The notes: generated by a model not told the origin, from the letters alone. A stretch of DNA of 64,000 nucleotides from Anastrepha obliqua (GCF_027943255.1 NC_072894.1:129571601-129635600), one strand, 5' to 3'; positions 9,101-21,900 are shown, counted from the first letter of the stretch. Made by a program: numbers and translations.

Positions 9101-10099
9101 GATTAACTTACGCCAGAGGTAAGAGTAGATAGGAGTATATTGAGCTACTTGTGCGCCGCAAACTAAACTAATCGACCATATAAGAACTTCGACTTGTTCC
9201 CCTTTTATGCTGATAGCTTTGCCAGTGCTCAGTCAGTATTATTAGTTTATCCATTGAATGACTAATTTGTTGCTTAAGCCGTTTAAAGTAAGAAAGAGCA
9301 TTGTATAAATATGGCCCTGGCGCTATACTCCAAACGGAGTTAAAGGGAATTATATAAAATAATTGATCGCTTTTCCCCAAACTAATATATTATATAAATG
9401 TGTGATGTGTGGTGACAATAAACTTTTCTTTTTAATTCTACTTCTGTTTCTCAATTTTTCTTTGATGGCATCTTGGGCCGGCGTAAAGTAGCACTCCGGC
9501 CTAGGATTCTTATTTCTCTCATTTTCAAGAATTTTAAAATTTTATGTTAGGTAAATTAGAGGCGATGGATGAGATTGGATATACACCTGATCAGGATTTA
9601 GCTAAAGTTAAAAAAAATGGACATAAGATAAAGATAAAAAAATGATGCCTATCCACAATTACGGAAAAGAAAACTCTAAAAAATTGAAAACGAGCCGTAC
9701 TTTGCGATTTCGTGCTACGAAAAAACAAATTTTGATATTTATTTTTTATATTTATTTTTATTTTTTTAATTTATTTTAAAGAACCGCAAAATGATGCTAA
9801 ATGTTTAAACTATTTTATTTTTATTTATTGCAAGTCACTTTTTTTATTGCAATAAGAATAAGCAAACAAAATCCATATAATTTGTTTTGTAGCCTCATCT
9901 TGCGATTATTTAAATAAAAAATATTTTTCCTAGAATTTTATGTAAAATCGGATGTCAAAAAATATCATTGCATACAAATTGACACGGAGACCCCATGCCC
10001 TAGGATGCATACATATTTTTTTTTTTTTCATTTATCGAAAACTATCTTTAAAGCGAAGAATGAAAAGAAGGAATGCAAAATTTGGCGCGTAGCTTTAAG
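9101..10099. other. Non-coding stretch, no recognised element
   Basis: Strongly AT-rich, especially 9720-9950. No transposon ends or genes were recognised. Confidence 0.5.
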
Positions 10100-10219
10100 T
10101 TTTGTTGTTGTAGCAGCGTAAACATTCCCTGTACATGTACGGAGAATCCTACTGGAGTGACAGGCCTTGGCCAGATATACACAAATCCGGCTATTTCCGG
10201 TAGCATAGAATCGACTGGC
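10100..10219 (-). mobile_element. LINE-like 3' tail repeat, minus strand copy
   Basis: Reading the minus strand gives AGTCGATTCTATGCTACCGG, the ATATCTGGCCAAGG block, CTGTCACTCCAGTAGGATT, TGTTTACGCTGCT, then ACAACAACAAAA. This is the same order as the copies at 2892 and 22838, with scattered substitutions. Confidence 0.75.
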
Positions 10220-12305
10220 GTAGTTTGAATTACAATACTTTTTGACGTAAACTTCAAACTGAGTGTTTGGAAGAATAAGAGGAATAAATCGAATTTTAAA
10301 TAGCTGCTTTATTTGCTTGATGCTGTAAAAGTATTGCCTGATACCTGTAAAGTATTTCATTTATTCTTTTCGTTTTTACATATTTGTTTAGACAATTCAT
10401 TATTCAAGTTCTATTTACCTTAGTTTCAACTCTAATTCTTTTCAATTCCAAGTAAGACTTATGTATTTATATTTCTTATAAGACTTATGTATATTTTTTA
10501 TATAGGTCTAACCGTGTGCACCGAAGAAAATAAAAAGAGTAAGGTTAAGTTACAACGATCAGTGAAAACTCGGCGCAGAGTTGGTCCATTTCGTACATTT
10601 TAAGAGTTGCTTAAATCGGCGGCACTGAGTTTTCAGGCAAAATTTGTCTTGCGACCCACTGTATGTGACAAAGCGTTTTTTGTGCCTAAATTGAAAAATG
10701 TGCTTGTGGACAATAAGTGATTTTAAAAAGATTTAACATGAGAGGCAGCTTGAAAAGCAATTTAATTACTGATTTAGTTGTTTTTTGGTTATGGGGATTC
10801 CCAGTTTCGATATAAGAATTGGTTGGCCAGGGCATGTGATTTAATTTATTTATTTATTCAAGAAATGAGGCTTCATTTGTAAGACTTTTAAGTCATTAAG
10901 TTACAGATTTAATTAATTAAATTTAATGTTGGCAGTCTGTTTGTTTTTTGAAATCTAGAATTTGTTCCAAAAAAGCTACCTCTAAGGGTTACCCTTAGTG
11001 TCGAAAAAATCAGGGAATTTCAATAAATATTTTCTTCAAAACTCTCTAGCCTTTTCATTTTCAATATCAAATAGTCGCAATATGATATTCCCACTTCCAC
11101 AATAGCCCAATCAAACTTTAATGGCAGCCTGCTTAAAAAAAAAATCCAACTAAAATATACTCACATACATTCAGACATATATTACAAGTATTGATTGTTC
11201 AGCAAATTTTCTGAACAATGGAGCAATTTAGTTGGAAAAATACATACATATACACACACATGATATTTGACCAAAAGCAACTCATACGAATGTTGGTATC
11301 CCGTTTCATGTATTTCAGGTATATATGCAGGCGTGTATGGGTTGTTTTACCAAAATCTGCCAAAGCAAATAAACATAGAGGTAAAGAATTTCTCGCAGCT
11401 CGTTGCTTACAATGAGAACATTGCAATATTCAATCACAAAATGACAAATCAAAACATAAATGTTTATGTATATAGAAAGTGAATATTTTTCAAAAATACA
11501 TACATATACAAAGGAGAAGAAGTTTCTCATACACGTGAAAAAACTCGGTGTAAAATTACTTACGCGATATTGTTGTTATTGTCGTAGCGCACGTGCTTGT
11601 TTTGGTGCGATTTTAGTTGCGCGCTATTTGCTGCAATGACTTTGCTTTTCGAATATTTTATCTTTTCACTTTTGTAGTAAGCAACAATTGTTTTGCTGTT
11701 TTGGTGTTGTTGGATTTGTTAGAATTACTTTGTTGCTACTTTACCTTTCGTTTCGTTGCACACAGTTCACAACAATTGGTTTATTTGTATAAGCGACGAA
11801 ATCTCTTTGCGTTTTTGTCGTTGTGGGTTTCTACAGTTATCCATAACTGCAAATAAAAGCAAAAAAAAAATATAAATACTTCTCAAGGTATCAAAGAGTA
11901 GATTATAATATAGTAAAAATGCTAATTATAGTTAACGGAAATTCATCAGAAAAAATTAAATTTTAATTGGGAACTTTGCAATTTTGTTAAATGTTTCATC
12001 ATCCTGCAGTTGTGATAAGCGACACAACACACGCATACATACAAGCAAAACCCTGACATTAAAAATGAACATTTGAACTCAAAATTTTCCAAAAATTGTT
12101 AAATTTATGTATTTCTTCATACTCCATTGTTTTGCATTATTTACGATGTGTAAAATATATAAAAACGTAACCATCTTTAAAAATAAATATTTATAAAAAT
12201 TATAAATTATGTATAATAATGTTATTATTAGTAGGCTGATGGCAAGCATAGAGCGGTCCAACCCAAATGAAACGGGAAATAATGATGGCTGCCATAATAA
12301 AATAA
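10220..12305. other. Non-coding stretch, no recognised element
   Basis: AT-rich, with short simple tracts (for example TACATACATATACACACACA near 11240). Short open frames on both strands show no family features. No transposon termini were seen. Confidence 0.5.
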
Positions 12306-12307
12306 AT

Positions 12308-12577
12308 AATTGGCGCGTACACTTCTGTTAGGTGTTTGGCCGAGCTCCTCCTCCTATTTGTGGTGTGCGTCTTGATGTTGTTCCACAAATGGAGGGACCT
12401 ACAGTTTCAAGCCGACTCCGAACGGCAGATATTTTTATGAGGAGCTTTTTCATGGCAGAAATACACTATTAGAAAAATGTTTTTATTAATTTTGCTTTCA
12501 CCGAGATTCGAACCAACGATTTCTCTGTGAATTCCGAATGGTAATCACGCACCAACCCATTCAGCTACGGCGGCCGC
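12308..12577 (-). mobile_element. tRNA-derived SINE, copy 3
   Basis: On the minus strand the head GGCGGCCGCCGTAGCTGAAT starts at 12577, with a B box GGTTCGAATCTC at about 12504-12515. The body block containing GGTCGCCCCTCGGCAGGC is precisely missing (TAATAG joins GTGTATTTCTGCC), while the downstream blocks and the AATTATTTATT tail are present. Its head directly abuts the R1-like LINE fragment at 12578. Confidence 0.9.
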
Positions 12578-13402
12578 CAATGGCTGCCATGCTCTCCGCT
12601 CTTTTATGCGGAGCTGAATTCTGGGCAAATGCGCTAAAGGCAAATCACAGGCGTAAGCTCCTAGCACCGGTACAACGAACGGCACCTCTGAGAGTTGTGT
12701 CTGCCTACCGTACAGTATCAGGGCCAATTGCGATTTAATTCCGATTGACTCACTAACCTTTGAGAGAAAAAAGTTCTGAGAGGACGAAGGAGGAGTTAGC
12801 AAACTTGCAGCACGCGAAATAAAAGACGAAAGGATAAGGTAATGGCAAGACGGCAGGAGAAAAAAGGCACGCGGCAGATGGCCGACCAGGTTAATAAAAG
12901 GCATCACTTCATGGTACAGCAGGAACTTCCGTAAAGTCAAATTTTATACAGCCCAAATGCTTTCGGGACACATATATTTTCAGAAATACCTGTACAAAAT
13001 AAGGAAAAGCGAACACTCCCCATGCATATACGGTGATTCAGTCGAAGATGATGCACACCGTTTTCCAATGCATGCGCTGGGAACAAGAACGTCGAACGTT
13101 GGAAAATACAGTCGGTCACATAACCACTGAAAATATAATCGGCTAGCTGCTAAGCAGCGAAGAAATGTGGGAAATAATCAGTGGTTTCACAGAAAAGATT
13201 CTCTAGATAAAAAAGCGGGACCTGGCCGCAGGCGCACGAGCATAGATTTTGTAATAAGAAAGATGGAACAAAACTCTCAATCAATGCGGAAGCTCCAAAC
13301 GGGGGCGCGTTTTCTAGTCTCCGGACATTCCATTGCTGCGAAGGCAGCTTTGATGATGCATTAGGCATTTTAAACCGCAAAAAAAAAACAAAAAAAAAAA
13401 AA
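12578..13402 (+). pseudogene. R1-like LINE ORF2 3' end with poly(A)
   Basis: Starting at 12579 the frame reads AAMLSALLCGAEFWANAL and VQRTAPLRVVSAYRTVS, a segment that follows the reverse transcriptase in R1-type ORF2. After frameshifts it continues as SWYSRNFRKVKFYTAQML, KSEHSPCIYGDSVEDDAHH and FQCMRWEQERRTLENT (about 12905-13105), the C-terminal zinc-knuckle region with its C...C...H...C pattern. A stop interrupts NIIG at about 13144. The fragment ends in an A-rich run (13378-13402), the expected 3' tail. The reverse transcriptase and endonuclease are absent, as in typical 5'-truncated insertions. Confidence 0.8.
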
Positions 13403-13780
13403 AACAAAATATAAAGTTGTTCAGCAGACACTGCGTTTATTCAAAATTTACTTCGATCAATTCTAGAATAGTACGCGTACGTACCTGCCTCGTATTCTAC
13501 TCGAGAAGCAATTACAAGTTATGACTGATGTTTATGGAAGGAAAATTTGGAAGAGAATAAAGTTCTGTAGCTTTGTAATACTGGAGGGAAGCGAACACTT
13601 TTACAGTCTAAATGAAGCAAAAATACTATTTTATATCTTTGCTCACTTCAATGTCCACCTTTGCACCATGCCCAAAAAATGATGCCCAATGCTTTATTTG
13701 AAAAAAAAAAATTAACACTTTAAAGTATTTTTCATATGGAACCTGAAAAAAACAACAGCTTTCTATAAAACAAAATATTT
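13403..13780. other. Non-coding stretch
   Basis: No recognised element. It lies between the LINE poly(A) and the TE at 13781. Confidence 0.5.
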
Positions 13781-13837
13781 TTTGACGTGATAACGTCTTA
13801 TAATTCGATTTAGCCGGCTGCACGCACGAAAAAATGT

Positions 13838-13926
13838 GTCGTTATCTTGCTCAATGGTCGTTATCTTGCTCAATCATCGTTACCTTGCTCATTCGTCGTT
13901 ACCTTGCTCATGGTCGTTACCTTGCA
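13838..13926. repeat. Five tandem copies of a 19-bp unit
   Basis: The unit is GTCGTTAYCTTGCTCAATN. Copies start at 13838, 13857, 13876, 13895 and 13913 (spacings 19, 19, 19, 18). It lies some 60 bp inside the left end of the transposon. Subterminal arrays of this kind often bind a transposase, but that role is inference here. Confidence 0.9.
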
Positions 13927-14054
13927 TGAACTGCAAGCGAAAGCGCGGAACGAACGACAAAGAGCACAACGTTCGGCAACGTTCGACATCTTGCTCTCTC
14001 CTTCTTAAGTGATCGTATATATGTATGTATATGCGCATATGTACATATATAAAT

Positions 14055-14339
14055 TCACATATTTGTATTTGCATATGCCTTGTTCCTGTGTGCATGATAA
14101 TGAACCATTTCTCTGTTGAGAATAGGACGATGATAGAAAAAGTAGGAAATGAAAGGGAGTGTTTCGAGTGTAAAGTGTCTTGAAAAAGGCAAATCGCTGA
14201 TGTTGCCTCTTAATGTTGTTGACTTATTAACGTCTGATGCACAATCGAAATTGAACATATCTTTCATAAATTTGATAAATGTTTCGTCATTTTCCACGTT
14301 TGTGTAAATGTAACGTGACCTATTCCATTGCGATTCCAT
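14055..14339 (-). CDS. Hypothetical 94-residue frame inside the 13781-14500 element
   Basis: The frame starts MESQWNRSRYIYTNVEND and runs without stops for 94 codons. The first ~70 residues have a normal protein composition (ETFIKFMKDMFNFDCASDV). The tail from about residue 70 is probably past the true end or a splice site. Position inside a transposon suggests an exon of its own protein, but I recognise no transposase motif. The alternative is a chance frame. Confidence 0.3.
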   Translation of the reverse strand: MESQWNRSRYIYTNVENDETFIKFMKDMFNFDCASDVNKSTTLRGNISDLPFSRHFTLETLPFISYFFYHRPILNREMVHYHAHRNKAYANTNM

Positions 14340-14809
14340 TTACCTCCTCCTCTATACCCATACCAAATATCTATCAAACAAATAAAATTAAAATTTTGTT
14401 TTGAAAATTGCAACCATTACATCAGTATTTTCTTATGACGTTGTCACGTTAAACTATCGTCAGTAAACCGACTTTACAGACAACCTCTTTTTTTTTTTAA
14501 ACAGCTTAACACTGAAATTTACTTTTTTTATACAAATCATGTACACTTAGGCTTGCATAATTAAGTCACTTTGTCCTACTTACTATTTTCGCAACTCATT
14601 TTACTTTAATTTTTTATTGCTGATGGCGAAAGTTGGGTTGGTATTATTTGCTTATCGTTGGTAGTTCATTTATCAGATCAGATCAGCTAAAAAGACTATG
14701 CGTCTAGCCTCTGAACTCAGTGAACAAATATCTTCTCATTCTAATAACTTTTCTGCCCTTGACTAGCACATACATGCATATAAACTGTATGTGCTTGTTT
14801 TTTCTTTAA

Positions 14810-15392
14810 GGCACTGGTGGCCTAGAATTTTCAAAAAATCGATTTTTTATTTCAAAAGTATAGTATCTTAAAAATATACTGTGAAATTTTCGGAAATTCC
14901 CAATATTATCGCTTCTGCAGCCCTTTAAGTAGGTAGGGGGCGGTCCGCGCGCTTCTGTACCTCAAACTTTAAACTCATTTATTTCGAAACGACTTTTTTC
15001 GGTACGGCGGGGATGAAAACAAAAAAACTATTCAACCGAATCACTTGAAATTTGGATATGTTGTTCACTACATGTATCGCTATCGTCGGAACTAGAATCA
15101 TAATTTTTTTAAATAATTTCCTATTTTTTAAACTAAAAAACTAGTGAAAAAACCTGATTTTACGAACTTTTTTTCAAAAGTGCACCCCTCCGGGTTCGAT
15201 TTTTCGAGAGGATCATCTTCAGCGGCATTTTTATAATAATAAATATTGTTTCAAAAGTAAAAAAAAAGTTTTTTGTATTCTCAATAAACGTACTAATAAG
15301 CCCGAAAAGTTGAAACATCGTTTTTTAAATTTTAAAAAAAAAAAAATCGTGAAAATAGGTGAAATTTTCGTGCTCTAGACCACCGGGTACCC
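14810..15392 (+). mobile_element. Non-autonomous element flanked by TTAA
   Basis: The left end GGCACTGGTGGCCTAGAATT and the reverse complement of the right end GGGTACCCGGTGGTCTAGAG are imperfect inverted repeats. TTAA occurs exactly outside both (14806-14809 and 15393-15396). A TTAA duplication is typical of piggyBac elements, but the ends start GG rather than the usual CC, so superfamily is uncertain. The 583-bp body is AT-rich with runs such as AAAAAATCGATTTTTT and has no coding capacity. Confidence 0.7.
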
Positions 15393-15396
15393 TTAA

Positions 15397-17734
15397 TCTA
15401 CCTCACACCACACACAGTCGACTGCAAGCACTCACAATTCTATACTAAAAATCTGTGCTCCTGTTTTTGTGTTTCATTATTGAAATGTTAGTGATCAATG
15501 ACAATATATGGAAAACAACAGTACACAGACAAATTTCAATATAAATTCCAATGCAAAGCGCATGCAGAACTGTGTATGTGTGCGTCAGTACGCACGTGCT
15601 ACAGCTTAACTCTGACATCACACATAAGCTTAGTAAAGCGAAGTTGGCTGCAAAAGTTTATATAAAGCAATACTAATCCGTTCACTTTGTTGAAAACAAG
15701 CCGCACTACATCCATTCTTATAGAAATATGTATACATATATATGTATATGCATATGTATAATTGTAGGAGTACATGACCACACTCGCCATGGCGTATGAG
15801 TGATACAAAAATTTGTTTCTTTGATTTATGCAATGCAATTTGCTTGTGTATCCATTTGCATAATAAGTAGTTTAATTACACAGCTGCACATGCATACTTA
15901 CATATATGCATTGATTTTCATACATATTCGTTGGGGGTTATGTGTGTTTAGTTTCATGCGTTATTAGATAATTCTACTCAGTGAGTTTTCCGTTCAGTCC
16001 GGCCATTCATACGAAATTTGCATTATTTGAAATGACAACAGTCTGCTTCTGTCAGCCAAGCATTTTAAAGGTAATACACAATGTATTTATTAGCTGCTCC
16101 GAGCAATGCATGCTGTAACAAATAAATACTTTACTTGAAATACTTTCAGGCTACAAATTTATAGAAATGCTGGCCATTTCATTGAAATGCACAAATATTT
16201 TACTTTTCGTATAAATGCTGTTCTCATTTTCTACTCTACTGAGTCTCCGTTTATTGCATCACGAAATGCAGAAAACATTTGGCATTGTATTGCGCTTGAC
16301 ATTCAATATTAGTTTTCTCAAAATTATGGGCACTTCAGTTACACCCAACGGTCTACTGTTTAACTTGTGGGCTTGTCTATTTAATTGTGTTTATTTAATT
16401 CAGGTAAATAAAGCATTTAACTACAACTAATCGGAATACAAGGCGAACCAATTCGTCCTACCAGCAAGGCAATCGGCACAAAGTCAATATTAAGTCAGTC
16501 ATATGCCAAACACATACACGCCCTCCACCATTGAAAGCCTGAGTGCATACCTGTACCCACACTTCGTTATCAATCTACACTCATTTGGTTGTGCTTGAGT
16601 GAAAGGAGTGCAGCAGTAAAGGGCGGCCTGTGCACGCGTGAACGCTTATTTTGGCTAATCGTTTACAAACAAGCAGCCAAGCACACTTTAACCTGCCATA
16701 CTTCTTTGTTTACACTTTAAATGACAAAATGCCACAGGCGAGAGCTGTGTGACTTCATCTGAGCCACACGACTTTTTTGTCTTAAATAACTTCTTTGTAT
16801 TTGTTTGCTTCTCGTTGTTCGTAGCCCTTTATTGTAGGCCATAAATAACAACTACTCGACCGCATATTGTTCTTGCTGGTTTTCACCGCTATTTACTCAG
16901 CAATTTCCTTAAAAACAGTTCCACGGAATTTCCTCTGCCCCACTGCATACATCGCCAACACTCATTCGATGTTTAACTTCAAGTCATGGGGAAAATTTGT
17001 GTAGCAGTTTTAACGCGTTAATTCTCCAAGACCCCACACACATACATACATATACCATTTCCACGCTAAGTGAAATGTGTTTTACGAAAGCCAGCTAAGC
17101 GATTGGACAGCACGTGGTTCTTAATAGCCCTTAAGTGCAGTTGACGCTGCATATCGCTTAAACTTTATGCCACCACTGCTGCTGTAGTTGGCGAGAGAAG
17201 GATTTCGCCTCATCTTAGTGCTGCTGTGAGGCGTCCTTTTGCGCTCGAACTTTACTTCATCATTTGCATTGCTATGGGTATTTGTAATGGCCCTAAAGTT
17301 TACAAGAGCGGGTTAAGCGCATTATTTACAGCTGCGGCCAGTTGCTTAGTTGTAGTTGCAAACAAATATTGCTCGCTTCTTGTAAATAAGTGGTTACACA
17401 AGTTGATACAAGTCTTAATTAGCTGTAGATATAGTTTTGAGTACGAACTTAGTTCAAATGTAAAGAGTTCAGTGACAAAATAAGCAAACTCTTTGTATAG
17501 AATAACAAATAAATGAAGTAAAATAATGCTAAGTTGAATTATGGAGCAATGGAATGAGAGCAATTAAAAAAACTCTTCTTCAAACTCTCTAACCCTAAAA
17601 AGTACTTTAAATGCACCAAAGATTGTCTTAGAAATTTTTTTGCTAAAATTTAACTCAGGCTGGCATAGGAATATTCCATTTAACTTCTGTCCACCCCTAT
17701 AAGATTTGCATTTTTCGCTTAGTACCAAGAATTA
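15397..17734. other. Non-coding stretch, no recognised element
   Basis: Moderately GC-rich between about 16440 and 17260, but every frame is broken and no splice pattern is convincing. Includes a TATG-rich patch at 15727-15760. Confidence 0.5.
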
Positions 17735-18905
17735 ATTGTTTTTCTTCTTGATTGGCGCGATAACTGCTTAAGCGATTTTGGCCGAGTTTAACAAAGCGAT
17801 GAAGCCAAGTCCTTCTCCAATGCAAATGCCAACTGTTTTTTTGATGATAGGAGATAATTCGACTTGTCCGCGTTTACCACCAGGCTTATTCGACTTACTT
17901 CTTTACCCAGCATAGAAAAGGCAGAACCGACAGCGCAGTCGTTAAGACCGATAATGCCAGCATCATGAGCATACGCTTTTGTAATAAATGGTGTCTGAGC
18001 GATTAATCAGATTTGATTGAGGTCCTCAGCTCGCATACAACCAGCATCAGGATAAATAAGTCACACGACAGTCACCCTTCTTAAAACCTTGTTTGATACC
18101 AAATGGCTCGGAGCGGTCCCAATTCTGACGAAGCTGCTGGTATTGCACTTAATTTTGCATGTCCATACTTGTTTTTCGAGGACGCCAAATTCAGGCATCG
18201 CGGCGTATAGACAACCCCGTTTCATGCTGTTGAATGTTCCTTTATAGAACTATGGCTCAAAAGAACCTTGTACGCAATATTGCAGGATCACCCTTCTTAT
18301 GGCTTGGCCGGAGCACACTTGAATTCCAATCGCCACGCATGCATTCATCCGACCGTATTTTGCATAGGAACTCATGCGTGCTCCTCTCCGTCATGCTTTA
18401 ATAGCTCAGTCCGTTGGCTCTCGCGGCTTTCTTATTCTTTAGATACGCAATCGCTATTCGCACCCCATTCGGGATGTTCACATTCTCTGTGACATCCACT
18501 GCTATCAATATTCAACTCATTCGAGTAGTGCTCATTCCATAGCTTAAGTATGTCAGCTTAAGTACGTCAGCCACCAGATCGCCATCTGTATTCTTACAGG
18601 AAAACGCTACAGTCTTGAAATCTTCTGTAAGACGCCAAATTTCCGTTCCTATCCTGTCAGGCGTTTTTCCTGTAGGCCAGCATTTTAAATTCTTCGCTCT
18701 CACGTATTTCGGTCTCTCGTCACTTCACTCTGATACACGTCATTCTTCCTTTCTCAGCACACAGTAGCTATCTTACATGGCTCCCATAACCGCCCGATCG
18801 CAGCGTGGTGCTATAGGCAACGCTTTTTCTTTTGGCGAGAGCGTGACGTTCCCATCATCATTCCCTGACATTGAAAACGCCAAGCATTCTTAGGGTTCCT
18901 TATAA
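17735..18905 (-). pseudogene. Eroded LINE: reverse transcriptase region and 3' tail
   Basis: Reading the minus strand from about 18600 down, the frames give LVADVLKL and WNEHYSNELNIDSSG (18500-18580), then KNKKAARANGLS (near 18430), corresponding to a KNNKAAGxDGLP motif. Next come GDWNSSVLRPSHKKGDP (near 18310) and KQGFKKGD (about 18080-18105, the RGFRQGD motif). The polymerase box reads YAHDAGIIG (17947-17978) where the family has YADD, and VNADKSNYLLSSKKQ (about 17836-17880) follows. The order and spacing match a non-LTR reverse transcriptase. Many stops and frameshifts interrupt it. The 3' end is the GGCCAAAATCGCTTAAGC ... AAGAAGAAAAAC sequence at 17735-17800, a tail often seen in fly genomes. 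Non-functional. Confidence 0.8.
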
Positions 18906-21900
18906 AGAGAGCGACATAACGATGTGGTCACCCCATACTAAGTAAGATAAGTTTTGACAATTTTTTTCTTTTTAATTTTAATAATCTTTTAAATTTAAAT
19001 TTTTTTTTAATTTTGCACGTTCTATAACAAATACCATATTAATTTAAGCACAAGATTTATATAAATTCAACAAATTTTAATCCAACTTTCAAACTTTTTA
19101 ACAGAATTTTAAGACAAATTTCGAAACAGTGCAAGTTTTAAGTGACTCAAAATTCTCGTTGATTTTAGATACTTTCCCCATGCATGAATTAGATTTTATA
19201 AAAAAGAATTAAAATTAATTTCAAAAATATATGTATATAGTCAAATCTTATGTGGTGACCTTATGATTATGCCCTTTATGCCTCAGCAATTCTTGTCTTC
19301 CCTGTAAATATACTTTCTTTCTTAGGCCATTGCTGCGTCCCCTAAAATTTGTTATGTTTTTCAGTATTTCTTAACATTTCCCTCAGCATCAATTCTGCGA
19401 AATTTGGTAGTTTTACGGCTGTTTCTTTTACTTTTGGCCGAAGTGCTCACATATGAAATCGTCATACTGTGCCGAGCTCCCTTATTCAATAGCCTAAGAA
19501 TGTTTGCATAAGTCATAATTCTTATAGATCAGTGAACCATGTGACCCGAATTTCACACTCTCCGTTTTATATTTTTCAAATTCTATCGCAGATATTCGAG
19601 CGCTCTAAGCCCAAAGAGATACTCAGTTTCGATATAATTATTTTAGTGATATCACTCACAAGCTTGCCAACAAACATACTGACTTCTGAAAAGAAACCCG
19701 AGCGTATGTAAGTGTGCGTGTACCGCCAACCTTAACTTTGTAAATATAATCAGATATTTATTAAGTACCATATTATTTTCACTTTATCACGACGTCAAGT
19801 TCAGCTTGTTTGCCTTCAAAAGTAAAGCAAGAATTGTGATTTTCAACGTTCGACTTTTTTATGGTTTTTTTGTGTTTTTTTTGTTTATTAACTTAAATTA
19901 TGAGCGCTTCATTCACGAGAATACGAGTAGAGACGTGCAAAAGCGCAAATCCAGATAATACTCATAACACAACAACAAGGAAAGTGTGGTGCAACAATAT
20001 GCAGTAGTTGGCTTCTCGAAGGAAGGTCAGGCTAGATGGGCTACGTTTCACTCTATTTTTAACATCAAGGCTAATCAGCGTAAAAGTTCAATGCATTACT
20101 GCTCACCTCACCATTGTTGCACCCTGTTGCAACTTTGCGCAAGCATAGCACATTTAGTAGATAAATTTCGCCGAAGTAAAAGCGCAAGAAAAACAGTTGT
20201 GATTGCTTTTCATAACGGGTGGAAAATGTGAACTTACAAACAATCCTTTAAGTAATGAAAATGTCTATCAGCCGGATGAGACATCATTGTTTTGTTTTTG
20301 TTTTTTAATAAGTGTTTTTATCAGAACTTTTTTCGCATGCCTATGTTAGTTCAGTTCGCATTTTCGTGGAGACGTTATCTAGCAAGGGCACGACTAAAGT
20401 ATTATTATTGAATCAGAATGCAAGAGAAGTGAGCAAGACATCAAAAAATGGTATTCAATAAAAGTTGTTATAAAAACGTTTCAAAAGTTAAAAGTGTCAG
20501 CAAGTTAGTCCAATCAAATGCAACTCTGCATCATATCGCCAACAAAGCAGCATAATAAAAAAGCTAAAATAATTGCGTATTTTTCAGTTCAGCGTGGGAA
20601 AAGCACCAAGTTTTTAACGGCCACTAGCAAGTGCTTTTAATGTATTTCAATAATTTCAATAAAGTTTAAGTATATTATAACTTAAAGGTAGTAAACAAGT
20701 TTTATTTTTTGTTTTTGCTATTTTATCGACAAAAAGTATTACTCGGCCTGGCCTAATATGGCTTCAAAGATCAAATTCAGTCATTTAGAGCTATTCTCAA
20801 AAGTGTTCCCCAAAATCTATCCAAACTGAATATTGGCCAACTGAATGCATGCATGTATGTGTGTATTGCCAATAAGCGCACTGAAAGTCCAACGAAATAT
20901 TGTCAAAAACTTTCACGGACTTTTTGCAATTTTTTTAAGTTGCGTACTCATCTCTATTTACCAGCAAAACATTTAAAGGCCGGAAGTAGTTAACTCGCTC
21001 GCATCATCGCAAGCCCACAGGAAGAAAATTCTGTCATGAGTAGCTGCCTTACGTAATATGAGCCGAGTTTGCAGTTGACATTGCGCTGTGTTACCAATAG
21101 GGAAGCCACTTGACCGCTGACTGCACACACTCACATTCCTATAAGTAGTTTTATTATACATACCTACTTGTGCGTACGCATGTGCGGCATGTTGCAGTGT
21201 GCATAGAAGAAGCGAAAAGTGCAGTAGAACTGTGGCAGGAAGGTAGTAGGTTGCTTACGTCCACTGGTTCGCCTGCATTAGAGAACATAGCAGCAAAAGA
21301 GCATTGAAAACTTGCTGCGTAGCAGTGGGCAGACAGTATCCGCCAGTCTTGCTGGCACAACCAGCCAACGCATTGGACTCTGGCCGTCTAGTTGAAGTAT
21401 ATTTATACAATTTTTAATATTTTTTATTACTTTCGAACGCATTGTTGTTGCGTCTTTGCTATTTTTACTTCCTCTATTTTAATAGTTCCTTTCTGGCATT
21501 TGATTTTTCACTCACTTTTGCAGTTTGAAGCGAAACTGCGTTTTGTGCAAGTCGACAATAGAGGCACTTACATACATACATACATATTTATGTACATGCA
21601 TACACTTTTTGTATGAGTATTTTTTGCTGAGCTTCTCTATTGCTAAGCGGAAATTGTTGCGCTTTTTTGCTTGAGTCAGCTACTGTTTTTCCTGCTTTTC
21701 TGCTGGCAGCAAACATTAGTATTTAGTAGGCAACGGCAGCTCTTATTATTTCACGTATCATCATTGACGACAACCGACTACCGACAACAGGCATTGCTGA
21801 CGTCGTAATTGTGTGCGCAACGTAGACAAAAATGTTAAATCAATTTGATTCTTTTACTGAGAACGCAAGAAAATCAACTTGTTATGGCAGCTAAGTGTGC

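Larger units (their letters stand above)
13781..14500 (+). mobile_element. Unclassified DNA transposon with subterminal tandem repeats
   Basis: The left part reads TGACGTGATAACGTCTTATA. The reverse complement of the right part reads TTAACGTGACAACGTCATAA, so the two arms are inverted relative to each other. The right arm continues another ~50 bp (CTATCGTCAGTAAACCGACT) to a T run and is also present at 903-1060. The left arm appears to begin inside the expected terminal repeat, so this copy is probably truncated on that side. A five-copy 19-bp tandem array and a 95-codon minus-strand frame lie inside. I cannot assign a superfamily. Confidence 0.65.

Noticed and set aside
13389..13402. Poly(A) run as evidence for a host-gene polyadenylation site
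   Set aside because: It lies at the end of an R1-like LINE fragment and is better explained as the LINE tail.
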